Shown: piece after piece, positions 41,200-49,986 of the stretch
Position numbering within the stretch: position 1 is the stretch's first letter
Layout of the letters: every line of letters starts with the position of its first letter
DNA from: Bartonella grahamii subsp. shimonis
Lineage (GTDB): Bacteria; Pseudomonadota; Alphaproteobacteria; Rhizobiales; Rhizobiaceae
Assembly (NCBI RefSeq): GCF_036327415.1
Contig: NZ_CP123961.1
Span: 1,240,001-1,304,000 of the forward strand
Length of the DNA stretch: 64,000 nucleotides
Reading direction: 5' to 3'
Notes under the pieces: model-generated
What the model saw: only the letters and a program-made list of their open reading frames with translations
What the model was told of the DNA's origin: nothing
The model's database searches: none
Position numbers and translations under genes: made by a program

Positions 41200-43575
41200 A
41201 TGTATTCATTTTGTAGAAAAAACATCCACATACTTTTCCTTCTTTTGGGGATTATTTTTGTATTTAATTCTGGTGCATGGGGGAATAGGGATGTAAAAAA
41301 TACAATTGTCGAACAAACAATAGATTCTTATTCAGTTAAGGAGATTATTCAACAACAACAGTTGATTATTAAGACTCTTGAAGAAAATACTGAAGCTTTA
41401 AAAAGAGATTTTGACAGAAAATCAGAAGATGAGCGTGCTTTAGAAGAGTTGCGGTTACGTGCACAAGATATCAGTAAACGTGCTATTGAGGCAGCATTTG
41501 TTTTACGTTCTCCTCTTAATGAGATTAATACACTTCTTGATCAATTAACGGAGCTCCATCGTGACGTAAAAAAACTGAAAAGTTCAGTGAAGGAATATTC
41601 TTACTTGATAGAGCAAAAAGCTAAAATTAACAGTACCATGCTTCGTTTTGAAGCAATTTTCTTAGCGGCAAATAGAATAGCTGAACTTTCTATTTCTCAA
41701 TCTCATGAGCTTTTTAAACGTACACTCACGTATAGGCTTGAGTTTTCGATTCCGATGGTTAAACATCTTGCCGAAAAAACAAAAGAGGCTTCATCAGATT
41801 TTCTCTTGTTGTTAAGTTCTTGGTGGAATTTTATATTTTATTTCAAGTTGTTAAAACTATTTCTTTCCTTTTTAATTCCACTTTTTATTACTTTGGGTCT
41901 TTCGTATTTTTCTCAAAAAGTTCTTGTTCATGTGTATTGCCACTTTACGAAGTCTAATGAGAAAATATCTTATTTACAACGCTTATTGATCGCCTTTATT
42001 TCAGTTCTCTTACCTTCGCTTGTATGTACTATTTGCGTTTATCTTGTGTTGTTTTTGTTTCGTAGTTTTAGCTTAGATCCAGGTAAGCTTACAACAGTTT
42101 TTGATATGATAGGTTGTCAAATTATTTTAGTATTTTTAATCAATCGCTTAGCGATTGTTCTTTTATCATCGAATATCCCCCATGTGTGTCTTTTCAGTAT
42201 TGCACCATCGTCTGCTTATCAACTAGTAATTTTATTCACTTCTTTAGGGGGTGTTTTGGCATTTGACGCTGTTCTTGATAGTATTTATAAAATCATTTCA
42301 GCACCTCTATCTTTGACAATTGCTAAAAGTTTTATTGCTGTTTTTCTTGCAGCGATATTGCTGTTTATAATATCATTTGTACCTTTGCGGTTTAGATGGA
42401 GGCGTTTTCAAGGAGAAAAAAAAGAGCCATACTTTTGGCCATTTTATATACGCATTCCTCTTATTGGCTTGGGATTATTGCTCTTTGTGTTGAATTTTTT
42501 AGGCTATGTTGGTCTTGCACGTTTTATTATGCAGCAAATTATGATTGGTGGAGCATTTTTAATTCTCATGTATTTAGGAATACAAAGCGCTCAAGCACTT
42601 GGAACTAAAGGCCAATTTATGAAAACAACAGTTGGTCATCTTTTGATGCAGAGGTTTCATTTAGAAGAAAAAATGATGAATCAATTGGGAGTTTTTGTGA
42701 GCGTTTTTCTCAATTTATTTGTTATTGTATTTTGTGCAATGCCAATTGCTGTACAGTTTGGATTTTCCTATTCTGATTTGAAAGCAGTATTGTGGCAATT
42801 GGTTACCGGTTTTCAGATTGGAAATATTTCTCTTTCTTTGATTTCTCTTGTAACAGGAATTATTTCTTTTTGTGTTTGCTGGTTTCTTATTCGCCGATTT
42901 ATTGGTTGGTTAGATAGTATGGTGTTGGTTCATGGAGAGTTCGATTCTGGTATACGTAATTCTATCAAAACAGTGATAAGTTATGGAGGCTTTGTTGTGT
43001 CTGCTTTGACGGGACTGTCAATGGCAGGTTTAGATCTTAGAAATTTTGCTCTTATTGCTGGAGGACTTTCACTTGGTATAGGTTTTGGTTTACAGAATAT
43101 TGTCCAAAACTTTGTCTCTGGACTTATTATTTTAGTTGGAAGACCATTTAAAATAGGAGATTATATAGAATCTGGATCAGTAGGTGGTGTTGTTAAGCGT
43201 ATTAGTGTGCGTGCAACGGAACTTGAGACCATTCAGCGTAAGACGATTATTATTCCCAATTCCAGCCTTATTAATAACAATGTTAGTAATTGGACTAGAT
43301 GTAATAAAGTAGGACGAATTGATATACCAGTTACTGTATCATCTAAGGTTGCTCCAGAGCATGTTGCTGAAATTTTGTTGGAGATTGCTTTTGCGACAGA
43401 AGGTGTTTTAAAAAAGCCTACCCCGCAGGTGAGTTTTACGGCATTTGATTGTAAGAGCTTTTCCTTTAATTTAGCTATTTATGTGCCTAATATTACTTCA
43501 CCTTCTCATGTAACCAATGCTCTTCGATTTGTCTTATATAAGCGTTTTGCTGAGGAAGGAATCTTAGAATGCTGA
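41200..43575 (+). CDS. Large MscS-family mechanosensitive channel
   Basis: A 791-residue mechanosensitive channel of the extended MscS (MscK/YbdG/YjeP-like) class. A signal peptide at 1-28 ends near NSGAWG. Residues about 30-180 are a periplasmic, coiled-coil-rich region (IKTLEENTEALKRDF and similar), followed by about ten membrane helices. The C-terminal third is the MscS core with the pore helix GGLSLGIGFGLQNIVQNFVS and the beta domain GDYIESGSVGGVVKRISV. It probably protects against osmotic downshock. Its stop overlaps the start of the next small gene. Confidence 0.92.
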   Translation: MYSFCRKNIHILFLLLGIIFVFNSGAWGNRDVKNTIVEQTIDSYSVKEIIQQQQLIIKTLEENTEALKRDFDRKSEDERALEELRLRAQDISKRAIEAAFVLRSPLNEINTLLDQLTELHRDVKKLKSSVKEYSYLIEQKAKINSTMLRFEAIFLAANRIAELSISQSHELFKRTLTYRLEFSIPMVKHLAEKTKEASSDFLLLLSSWWNFIFYFKLLKLFLSFLIPLFITLGLSYFSQKVLVHVYCHFTKSNEKISYLQRLLIAFISVLLPSLVCTICVYLVLFLFRSFSLDPGKLTTVFDMIGCQIILVFLINRLAIVLLSSNIPHVCLFSIAPSSAYQLVILFTSLGGVLAFDAVLDSIYKIISAPLSLTIAKSFIAVFLAAILLFIISFVPLRFRWRRFQGEKKEPYFWPFYIRIPLIGLGLLLFVLNFLGYVGLARFIMQQIMIGGAFLILMYLGIQSAQALGTKGQFMKTTVGHLLMQRFHLEEKMMNQLGVFVSVFLNLFVIVFCAMPIAVQFGFSYSDLKAVLWQLVTGFQIGNISLSLISLVTGIISFCVCWFLIRRFIGWLDSMVLVHGEFDSGIRNSIKTVISYGGFVVSALTGLSMAGLDLRNFALIAGGLSLGIGFGLQNIVQNFVSGLIILVGRPFKIGDYIESGSVGGVVKRISVRATELETIQRKTIIIPNSSLINNNVSNWTRCNKVGRIDIPVTVSSKVAPEHVAEILLEIAFATEGVLKKPTPQVSFTAFDCKSFSFNLAIYVPNITSPSHVTNALRFVLYKRFAEEGILEC

Positions 43576-43841
43576 AATATATTTATACTTTGATTACAGT
43601 TATTCTGTTAAGTCTTTTTACCATAACAGCTTTTGCCGCAACAGTAAAAAATACAGATTTAAAGGTACAATTTCTCATTGTTGTCGAGGGAAGTGTACCT
43701 TCAACATTTTCTTTAAATACTCATCAAGCAATTACAATTTGCATGAAGGGATGTTTTATAACTTTTCCTAATAAAGACCGTTTTGCAATAAAGGCAGATG
43801 ATAATATAGAAATCAGTGGGGGAAGGGCAATTTTTAAATAA
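43569..43841 (+). CDS. Small exported hypothetical protein
   Basis: A 90-residue protein with a clear signal peptide (MLKYIYTLITVILLSLFTIT, cleavage near AFA-A). The short mature part has two cysteines in ITICMKGCFITFP that could form a disulfide. No family name is recognised. Its ATG overlaps the mechanosensitive channel stop by 7 bases, which supports translation and suggests a linked role in the envelope. Confidence 0.7.
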   Translation: MLKYIYTLITVILLSLFTITAFAATVKNTDLKVQFLIVVEGSVPSTFSLNTHQAITICMKGCFITFPNKDRFAIKADDNIEISGGRAIFK

Positions 43842-44407
43842 AATGATTGAGAATTTTTATTTGGAGACAAGATTAGAAGGATATTGATATTGCGCGTATT
43901 AATAATTTTATTTTTTAGAAAATGGTAGAAAAAAGGTATGATTTTAGTATAAAATAAGTGCAGTTTTTTTATACTATGTAGAATCTACAGTATGAATTTT
44001 GAATGTAATAATATTGAGGTATTTATAATATTTTTAATGAATATCGATTTTTTAAAATAATTACATCAGTTTTAGAATTTTTCTCATGAAAAAAGTCATA
44101 AAATATACTATTTTGTGATTTTTTGCGGTAGTTTTGATACAAAATGTTTTATATTTCCTTATTTTTAAAAATATAATAGGAATTTATTAAATATTTATTA
44201 TTTGAAGTATTCATTATTATAATTATAATATTTTAAAATTTATTTGATAATATTAAATTTTGATGTAAAGATATATTAATATAGTAATAGATTTAAATGT
44301 ATCTATAAAGGAGTAAATGCGATTTTGCAGCATAAGAATTTATAAAACTTTGTTTTTCTAAATGTGATTTTTGATTATATTTAAATTTAGCAATGGGGTA
44401 TAATTTT
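43842..44407. other. Long AT-rich upstream region of the porin gene
   Basis: About 560 bases, extremely rich in A and T, with no reading frame. Long AT-rich leaders are common before Bartonella hemin-binding-protein genes and may hold iron- or heme-responsive operator sites. I could not pick out a specific box by eye. Confidence 0.5.
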
Positions 44408-45355
44408 ATGAATACAAAATTTGTAACAGCATCTGTTTTTTCGTTAATTTCACCTTCTATAGTACAGGCTGCAGATGTGGCGGCCCATGAAGTGCCAGTA
44501 CATGTTGCCTCAGAAGTTGTTGCTTCTTCGCCTTTTTCTTGGGGAGGTATTTATTTTGGGGGGCAAGTTGGTGGTTTTTCAAGTAAGATTTCTGCAATAA
44601 CGCGTGATGTTGATATTCCTCTCTATCCTGATGAGGGGAGTAAAAGTAAACCATGGATACCTGTCGAGAAACAGTATATGCCGGAGCTTTCTGGATTTGT
44701 GGGTGGTTTTTATGCGGGTGTTAATTTTGATCTCGGTAATAATTTTATTGTGGGGATTGATACGGATATGCTTTTAACGGAAAAAAAGGATACAAAAACA
44801 AGATTTCAAGCTGATGAATCGAGTACTGGTGGTCCTGGTACTGAAGGAGCGGGTACTGAAGGAGCGGGTACTGAAGGAGCGGGTACTGAAGGAGCGGGTA
44901 CTGAAGGAGCGGGTACTGAAGAAAAAAGTCGAAAAAGGGCTATGAGACAGGGGAGAGGCCTTTCTCGCTCTGTTACAGAGGATAAAAAAGAGAAAGATAG
45001 TTTAACTTTTAATCATACGCTAAAACAAAAATGGACAGGTGCTACACGGGTGCGTGTTGGATTTTCTGCGGGGCGTGTGATGCCTTATATTGCTGGTGGT
45101 GTTGCTTATGGACAGTTTCAAGATATTTTGTCGACAGTCATTACAGGAGATGAGCCCTTCAGTAAGACATCGGATGTAACAAAGACAATGATTGGTTATA
45201 CTCTCGGTGCTGGTGTTGATTTTGCAATGACAGATCATCTTATTATGCGTGCGGAATATCGTTACTCAGATTTTGGTAAAAAGAAATTTAAAGACGAGAT
45301 TGAAGTTAAGTATAAGACGAATGATTTTCGCGCAGGAATATCTTACAAATTCTAG
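44408..45355 (+). CDS. Outer-membrane porin of the Omp25/Omp31 (Bartonella hemin-binding protein) family
   Basis: A 315-residue outer-membrane beta-barrel. The start at ATG 44408 (MNTKFVTASVFSLIS) is preferred over 44393; it gives the standard signal peptide ending VQAADVAAHEV and a GGGG ribosome binding site. The barrel signature includes WGGIYFGGQVGGF near the mature N terminus and FRAGISYKF at the C terminus. The family binds heme in Bartonella and is surface exposed. An internal loop holds five perfect GTEGA repeats and one GTEEK, encoded by a 15-base tandem repeat, followed by a basic stretch (KSRKRAMRQGRGLSRS). The loop is longer than expected and may vary in repeat number. Confidence 0.9.
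   Translation: MNTKFVTASVFSLISPSIVQAADVAAHEVPVHVASEVVASSPFSWGGIYFGGQVGGFSSKISAITRDVDIPLYPDEGSKSKPWIPVEKQYMPELSGFVGGFYAGVNFDLGNNFIVGIDTDMLLTEKKDTKTRFQADESSTGGPGTEGAGTEGAGTEGAGTEGAGTEGAGTEEKSRKRAMRQGRGLSRSVTEDKKEKDSLTFNHTLKQKWTGATRVRVGFSAGRVMPYIAGGVAYGQFQDILSTVITGDEPFSKTSDVTKTMIGYTLGAGVDFAMTDHLIMRAEYRYSDFGKKKFKDEIEVKYKTNDFRAGISYKF
44837..44923 (+). repeat. 15-bp tandem repeat inside the porin gene
   Basis: The unit GGTACTGAAGGAGCG occurs five times without mismatch (44837-44911), followed by a partial sixth copy. The unit length is a multiple of three, so changes in copy number would lengthen or shorten the surface loop without a frameshift. Confidence 0.95.
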
Positions 45356-45385
45356 TTTTGTAGGATAAATGAGCTTAAATTTAAG

Positions 45386-45420
45386 AGGTCCTATCTCTTT
45401 GATAGGGCCTTTATTTTTTT
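45386..45420 (+). terminator. Rho-independent terminator of the porin gene
   Basis: AGGTCCTATC pairs with GATAGGGCCT (ten pairs, one G-T) around a five-base loop, followed by TTATTTTTTT. It lies 30 bases past the porin stop. Confidence 0.9.
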
Positions 45421-45664
45421 AATGCTATGCATTGTAAATGCTATTTTATGGTAAGAAAAGGGCTTTGACTTTGAGTGATGATGAGGAGATAAGAAAGAAT
45501 TATTCAAATTCTTAATTGTTAAGAATGAAAATTCTTTGGTTCACAAGGTATAGTTGAAATATTTCTTTGCAAAGAAGGAATGATTCGTTTTCGTATTATT
45601 ACGATGATCACATGATAATATCGTTATAGCGTTAAAAAAGTAAACTTAAAGATAGTTTTTCTAT

Positions 45665-46088
45665 CTAAACAATTAAAAAATAAAGAAAATTAAACATGGC
45701 ATCACGGTGTGCTCTTCCAAATTCACGGGCTTCTCTCTTTATTTTTTCACGGTCAACAGTTGTTTCGCGTAGTCGTTCAAGTACAATTTTTTCGCTTTCA
45801 AGCGCAACTTGCATCTGCTCCAGTTTTATCTTGTATTCGTTGGCTCCTTCTGTAGAGACTTGTTTGATCTTTGTCCGCGGTTGTCCATCCGGTGCTAAAA
45901 GTGAGGCAGGGTGCTTGTTGGATTCCCATTCCAGATGGCTGTTGCCAGAGTTTCATTGACAGAACCATCTTCAAAAAGAGCCGCATCAAATTTACCTATC
46001 TTAAATCGTGAAACCACCGCATTAGGAAAACCCGCATCTTCTTTGCAAACGCACGAACCGATAGACCCTCACGATGCTTCTTTGTCAT
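45665..46088 (-). pseudogene. Phage terminase small subunit / Nu1-like DNA-packaging protein, frameshifted
   Basis: Read on the - strand, three frames join into one protein. It begins MTKKHREGLSVRAFAK. A missing A at about 46045 shifts it to EDAGFPNAVVSRFKIGKFDA and ALFEDGSVNETLATAIW. An extra five bases or so near 45925 shift it again to ESNKHPASLLAPDGQPRTK. The rest is a coiled coil (KLEQMQVALESEKIVLERLR) and REFGRAHRDAMFNF. An N-terminal helix-turn-helix, a coiled coil and a GRAxRDA end fit Nu1-like terminase small subunits. Two frameshifts make it a pseudogene. It is the left-most phage gene recognised in this relic. Confidence 0.65.
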
Positions 46089-46173
46089 TGATAGTTTATC
46101 CTTCTGAAACACTTATAGGGATTATCGTATACTTTTTTGTTTACAGTACCGTATTTTCGTGTACATAAAATAT

Positions 46174-46728
46174 ATGAAGATAGTGTGGGATGAACCAAAA
46201 AGAGCTGTAAACATTGATAAACATAAGCTTGATTTTGCTGATGTTATTTATGTTGACTGCAAACATGCTCTTATTGATGTAATACATTCAAACCGCATGA
46301 AGGCTATCGGATATTTTGCTGATGATACAACAGTTATTGTTTTTTCAAAGCTTGGCATTGAAGCGATATCCATTATCAGTTTTCGTCAAGCGAATAAGAA
46401 AGAGGGGTTTTTAATGACTATCAAAAAAACCTTTGAAACAGGATGTGGCTACACAAAAGAAGATTGGGACGCTGTGGATTCCTCACCACTAACAGATGAA
46501 GAACTTATACGTCTAAAGCCAGCTAAAGATGTTTTATCATCCTCCTTTTTTAAATATGTAACAGAAGAACGCCGCAAACGTGGGCGTTCACCAGTTGAAT
46601 CTCCCAAACAAGCGGTTACTCTACGCCTTGACCCAAACGTTATTGTCTCTACCACTTTCTCATTTTTGAGAAAGGGGAGGGGAGTTGTGTTTTTAAAGTT
46701 AAGCAGCTTTCACGACAATTTTTGCTAA
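46174..46728 (+). CDS. BrnT toxin fused in frame to a truncated BrnA antitoxin
   Basis: Residues 1-80 are a BrnT-type ribonuclease toxin (MKIVWDEPKRAVNIDKHKLD, FSKLGIEAISIISFRQANKK). Without a stop the frame continues into a BrnA antitoxin at ATG 46414, which has its own AGAGGGG ribosome binding site: TIKKTFETGCGYTKEDWDAV, then LTDEELIRLKPAKDVL and KQAVTLRLDPNVI. BrnA normally continues with an FxxTGxGWQxRMNxAL ending; here it is replaced by unrelated residues, so its DNA-binding part is incomplete. One base fewer in the GGGGTTTTT tract before 46414 would put a TAA in frame and give the usual TAATG overlap. Whether the toxin is active is unknown. Confidence 0.75.
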   Translation: MKIVWDEPKRAVNIDKHKLDFADVIYVDCKHALIDVIHSNRMKAIGYFADDTTVIVFSKLGIEAISIISFRQANKKEGFLMTIKKTFETGCGYTKEDWDAVDSSPLTDEELIRLKPAKDVLSSSFFKYVTEERRKRGRSPVESPKQAVTLRLDPNVIVSTTFSFLRKGRGVVFLKLSSFHDNFC

Positions 46729-47221
46729 GACCTGTTTTTCTTCTTTGATTAAGACTTTATAATGTTTAAATTCTTTTTCGAGTCTATTTGCATCTAACAA
46801 ACGCCTCATCATCAACCCTAAGATTTCTCCAACACCGACAGTTTTTTATACTCATAAGAAAATAATTCATAATCAACAGATTGTCTTTTCAACTTTTTCT
46901 CGCATTCAAAAAATAGCGACATGCTTGACGTCCTTTCTCATTGTTTTCAACCATTGAGAGCTCTTTTGCCATATCTAATGTAAAGTGATAATTAATTGCT
47001 GTAACAGCCCTAGATTTTGCGCTTCCAAATTTTGAGAACCGCAAATCTTGTGTTTTTATGAAATTTTTTCCTTCTTCAGATTCATACTGATTAATACGAT
47101 CTGTAATCCAAGTAGCAAAACATTTTCCTATTCCAAAAAATGTATGCAACTCGCATGCGTTTACTGTTTCAATAACTTCCTGATCAATAACCTGTTCTCT
47201 AATTTCTATAAGATTGTTCAT
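46699..47221 (-). pseudogene. Phage antirepressor with AntA/AntB domain, frameshifted
   Basis: The start at ATG 47221 has an AAGGAG ribosome binding site. The frame reads VNACELHTFFGIGKCFATWI and FTLDMAKELSMVENNEKGRQ, the AntA/AntB antirepressor domain. At about 46900 one base is missing (YF-ECEKKLKRQSVDYELFSY continues in another frame). A further shift leads to EILGLMMRRLLDANRLEKEF and a stop at 46699. With two frameshifts it is a pseudogene. A longer frame to 47332 is not real, because that stretch is coding for an ERF-like protein on the other strand. Confidence 0.75.
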
Positions 47222-47261
47222 AAAGAACTCCTTGTGGTTAGATATTTTTGATTGACATTCA

Positions 47262-47486
47262 ATAAAAGGAACATTTCCTTTTGACGCTACAGGGAGCAAA
47301 AACAACATACAATCGGTTGGTTCTACTCTCACCTACGCACGTAGATATCTCTTAGGCATGCTTCTTAATCGCTTAATAATGAATGAGATCAGAGAATTAA
47401 TGGAACAGACACAGTCTGAAGAAAGCAAACTTCTCTCTTTCATAGGAGTAAAAAAATTCACAGATATGTCTTATAAACAAGCCTAA
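47262..47486 (+). pseudogene. Remnant of an ERF-family single-strand annealing protein
   Basis: A frame without its own start gives TGSKNNIQSVGSTLTYARRY, then LLGMLLNRLIMNEIRELMEQ and SEESKLLSFIGVKKFTDMSY before a stop. The GSTLTYARRYLL.MLLN block is the conserved end of ERF recombinases, and the later part matches their C-terminal helix region. The DDDG linker normally between them is missing, as is the N-terminal part. It lies just upstream of the YqaJ exonuclease remnant, the usual phage pairing of annealase and exonuclease. Confidence 0.6.
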
Positions 47487-47556
47487 ACCGCTTTGTTTTC
47501 TTTGAAAAAAAGCAACGCTCGCAAATAAATAAAGAACAACAAACGGCGGGTGTGAG

Positions 47557-48148
47557 ATGGAGCAACGAACAGCAGAATGGTTTCAAGCGCGGCTAGGTAA
47601 AGTCACGGCATCTAATGTTTACAACGTACTCAGTAAGACAGCAAAAGGTTTGCCTACAAGCAAATATGAAGACTACAAAGTGAAACTCATGACAGAACGC
47701 TTAACAGGGGAAATAAGCCAATCTTATACAACACCTGCTATGCAATGGGGCATTGAACATGAAGAGAATGCTTTGAGAGAATATGAATTCATTTATGACA
47801 CAGAAGTCACAAGATGCGGGTTTATCCCACACCCCAAAATGGCAATGGCTGGTGCAAGTCCTGATGGGTTCATTGGAGAGGACGGTTTAATCGAAGTCAA
47901 ATGTCCACAATCAACAACCCATCTTCGTTTTTTTATGTATGACGAAATCAAGCCTGAATATCTCGCGCAGATGCAATTCCAAATGGGCATGTACAGGACG
48001 CAAATGGTGTCATTTCATTAGCTATAATCCAAACTTTGTAGGCAAATCTACTGGTTTGAGAATGAAAATCAAACGCATCAATCGTGATGAGAAACACATT
48101 GAAGAGATCAATAAAGCGGTCGAAATCTTTTTAGGGGAAATAGAATAA
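47557..48148 (+). pseudogene. YqaJ-type phage exonuclease (lambda exonuclease fold), one frameshift
   Basis: The gene starts MEQRTAEWFQARLGKVTASN, then GIEHEENALREYEF and MAGASPDGFIGEDGLIEVKC, which carries the catalytic D, E and K residues of YqaJ/lambda exonuclease. One extra G in a GGG run at about 47988 shifts the frame, giving a false stop at 48021. In the next frame the protein continues ACTGRKWCHFISYNPNFVG and ends EINKAVEIFLGEIE at 48148. The catalytic core lies before the frameshift, so a shortened product is possible but lacks the last third. Confidence 0.8.
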
Positions 48149-48250
48149 GAGATGCAAAAGATTTTGAGAAAAGCCGCTTAAACCTATGGGGGTGCTCTCT
48201 CCTTCTCCTCTTTCCTAAGCACCCCCACCCATTTACTAAGGAAATTAAAC

Positions 48251-48739
48251 GTGTGTAACATCAAACATATTATCATACAGCCTGCTAAAGATGAGGAATT
48301 TTGTTTTTTTACCATTGGCTATGAAGGGAAGTCCCTTGAGAATTATCTTAAGAGTCTCATAGAAAACAATATCAAAACTTTATGTGATGTTCGTAAAAAT
48401 CCAATAAGTAGAAAACACGGATTTTCAAAAAGACAATTAGAGAAAGCTGTAAGCAATATTGATATTGAATATATGCATATGCCTGAACTTGGAATTGCTT
48501 CTGAAAAACGAAGAAATTTGAAAACACAAAAAGATTATGACCGCCTTTTTGAAGATTATCAAGATACAACTCTCAAGAATAATTCTTGTGCAATAAACAA
48601 ATTATATCAAATATTTTTAAACAAAAAGCGCGTTGCAATCACCTGTTTTGAAGCCAATGTATGCATGTGCCATAGAGGACAACTCGCATTAGCTCTTACT
48701 CAATTGCCTGATTGGAAATATGAAATTGAACACATCTAA
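48251..48739 (+). CDS. DUF488-family protein
   Basis: A 162-residue intact gene starting at GTG with TAAGGAAATT upstream. The DUF488 pattern is clear: FFTIGYEGKSLENYLKSL, LCDVRKNPISRKHGFSKRQL, YMHMPELGIASEKRR, and CFEANVCMCHRGQLALAL with the conserved cysteine and histidine. The biochemical function of the family is not established; members often occur in phages and genomic islands. It is one of the few undamaged frames in the phage relic. Confidence 0.85.
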   Translation: MCNIKHIIIQPAKDEEFCFFTIGYEGKSLENYLKSLIENNIKTLCDVRKNPISRKHGFSKRQLEKAVSNIDIEYMHMPELGIASEKRRNLKTQKDYDRLFEDYQDTTLKNNSCAINKLYQIFLNKKRVAITCFEANVCMCHRGQLALALTQLPDWKYEIEHI

Positions 48740-48834
48740 AAAATAAACTTGCATATTTTTAAAAGTTGGAGTGCTTCACATGCCTTCCAGCCCCCCACCC
48801 ATTTAATTAACATAAAAAAGAGAAAGGTAATGAG

Positions 48835-49039
48835 ATGATATTTGATGATATGGAGATAGATATGTAACGACACGTGAGTGTGCACAGCTTTTTAGTGTAT
48901 CCACAACCACGATTCGCAATTGGGTGCTTCAGGGGTTGTTTCCGGAGCCATATAAGCTAGGGAGAGCAGTGAGATGGAGAAAAAAGAGATCTTAGCCTTC
49001 ACTCCAAAGAAAAATAAGGAGCAAATAAGAACAAATTAG
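48835..49039 (+). pseudogene. AlpA/excisionase-like helix-turn-helix remnant
   Basis: A frame ending at 49039 reads TTRECAQLFSVSTTTIRNWV, then QGLFPEPYKLGRAVRWRKKE, the winged helix-turn-helix of AlpA-type phage regulators and excisionases. The only plausible start, ATG 48835 (MIFDDMEI), is out of frame by one or two bases. It lies 100 bases from the tRNA-Leu 3' end, the position expected for an integration-module gene. No integrase is left beside it. Confidence 0.6.
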
Positions 49040-49138
49040 GTAGAATTATATAAACTGTAGAAGGTGGTCTAAAAGGTGGTCTGAAAATGGCTATTTAAAG
49101 AAAAAGATTATATATTTCAATATGTTGAAGATACAAAA

Positions 49139-49223
49139 TGGTGCCCAAAAGAGGACTCGAACCTCCACGCCTTGCGGCACAGGTACCTGAAACCTGCGCG
49201 TCTACCAATTCCGCCATCTGGGC
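49139..49223 (-). tRNA. tRNA-Leu (anticodon CAG)
   Basis: Read on the - strand it begins GCCCAGATGGCGGAATTGGT and ends in an encoded CCA. It has the long class II variable arm. The anticodon stem CAGGT/ACCTG has the loop TTCAGGT, so the anticodon is CAG. Its 3' end faces the phage relic at 45.7-49.0 kb. Confidence 0.95.
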
Positions 49224-49234
49224 TCATAAAATTC

Positions 49235-49262
49235 ATCTAAGCGTATGAAGCAATTCTGTCAA
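49235..49262 (-). promoter_or_regulatory. Likely promoter of tRNA-Leu
   Basis: A perfect TTGACA lies on the - strand, with TTAGAT 16 bases downstream and the tRNA about 12 bases further. The -35 box is strong, the -10 box weak. Confidence 0.5.
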
Positions 49263-49337
49263 TCAAATTATAGAATTTATGTTTTCAGCTTAAAACGATT
49301 GAATTGAATTTTTGGGGTATATCATGATTTTAGAAGT

Positions 49338-49958
49338 TTAAGGTGTGAGAACTGTCTTTGATAAAATTGTTGAATCCGGATTAAATGTGTAAATAATAGG
49401 AATGCCGGTCGCTAATTCTTGAGATATAATTTCTTCACCGGAGAGACCTTCAAGTGCCATAATAAGAGCACGAAGAGAGTTTCCATGTGCTGCGATCAAA
49501 ACAGTTTTGGAGCGCAAAATATGAGGCTGGATACGGTAAAGATAATAAGGCCAGATGCGCGCACCGGTGTCGCGTAGGCTTTCTCCATTCGGGGGCGCAA
49601 TCGTATAGGAGCGGCGCCACATTTGCACTTGCTCTTGCCCCCATTGTTGGCGTACTTCATCTTTATTTAAACCAGAAAGATCACCATAATTACGTTCATT
49701 TAATGCGGGATTTTTTATCACTTCTAAATCTGATTGTTCCATTTGCTCTAAAATGTGCTGAGCCGTTTTTTGAGCACGCTGTAAGGCAGATGTATAAGCG
49801 ATATCAAACTTCAAACCGTATTCTTTCAGTTTTTTTCCTGCTGTTATCGCTTCTGCATGACCTTTTTCTGTTAAATCAGGATCTTTCCAACCAGTAAAAA
49901 GGTTTTTAAGATTCCATTCACTTTGTCCATGACGAATGAGTACAAGTATGCGTCCCAT
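49338..49958 (-). CDS. gpmA: 2,3-bisphosphoglycerate-dependent phosphoglycerate mutase
   Basis: GpmA converts 3-phosphoglycerate to 2-phosphoglycerate in glycolysis and gluconeogenesis. The 206-residue form is the short alphaproteobacterial type. The catalytic phosphohistidine lies in [19 protein letters not shown], the second histidine in [16 protein letters not shown], and [13 protein letters not shown] carries the conserved glutamate. It lies 28 bases downstream of dapB on the same strand. Confidence 0.96.
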   Translation of the reverse strand: MGRILVLIRHGQSEWNLKNLFTGWKDPDLTEKGHAEAITAGKKLKEYGLKFDIAYTSALQRAQKTAQHILEQMEQSDLEVIKNPALNERNYGDLSGLNKDEVRQQWGQEQVQMWRRSYTIAPPNGESLRDTGARIWPYYLYRIQPHILRSKTVLIAAHGNSLRALIMALEGLSGEEIISQELATGIPIIYTFNPDSTILSKTVLTP

Positions 49959-49986
49959 TATGAATTGCCTCTATTCTATTGATTGT

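Noticed and set aside
44837..44923. Tandem repeat considered as a CRISPR array
   Set aside because: The units are contiguous without spacers and lie in frame inside a porin gene. No CRISPR array or cas gene was seen anywhere in the window.
45696..45959. 87-codon + strand frame at the left edge of the phage relic
   Set aside because: The - strand of the same DNA gives a sensible terminase-like protein over three frames; the + strand product is serine-rich noise.
47222..47332. N-terminal extension of the antirepressor frame
   Set aside because: The stretch is coding for the ERF remnant on the other strand, and ATG 47221 has its own AAGGAG site.
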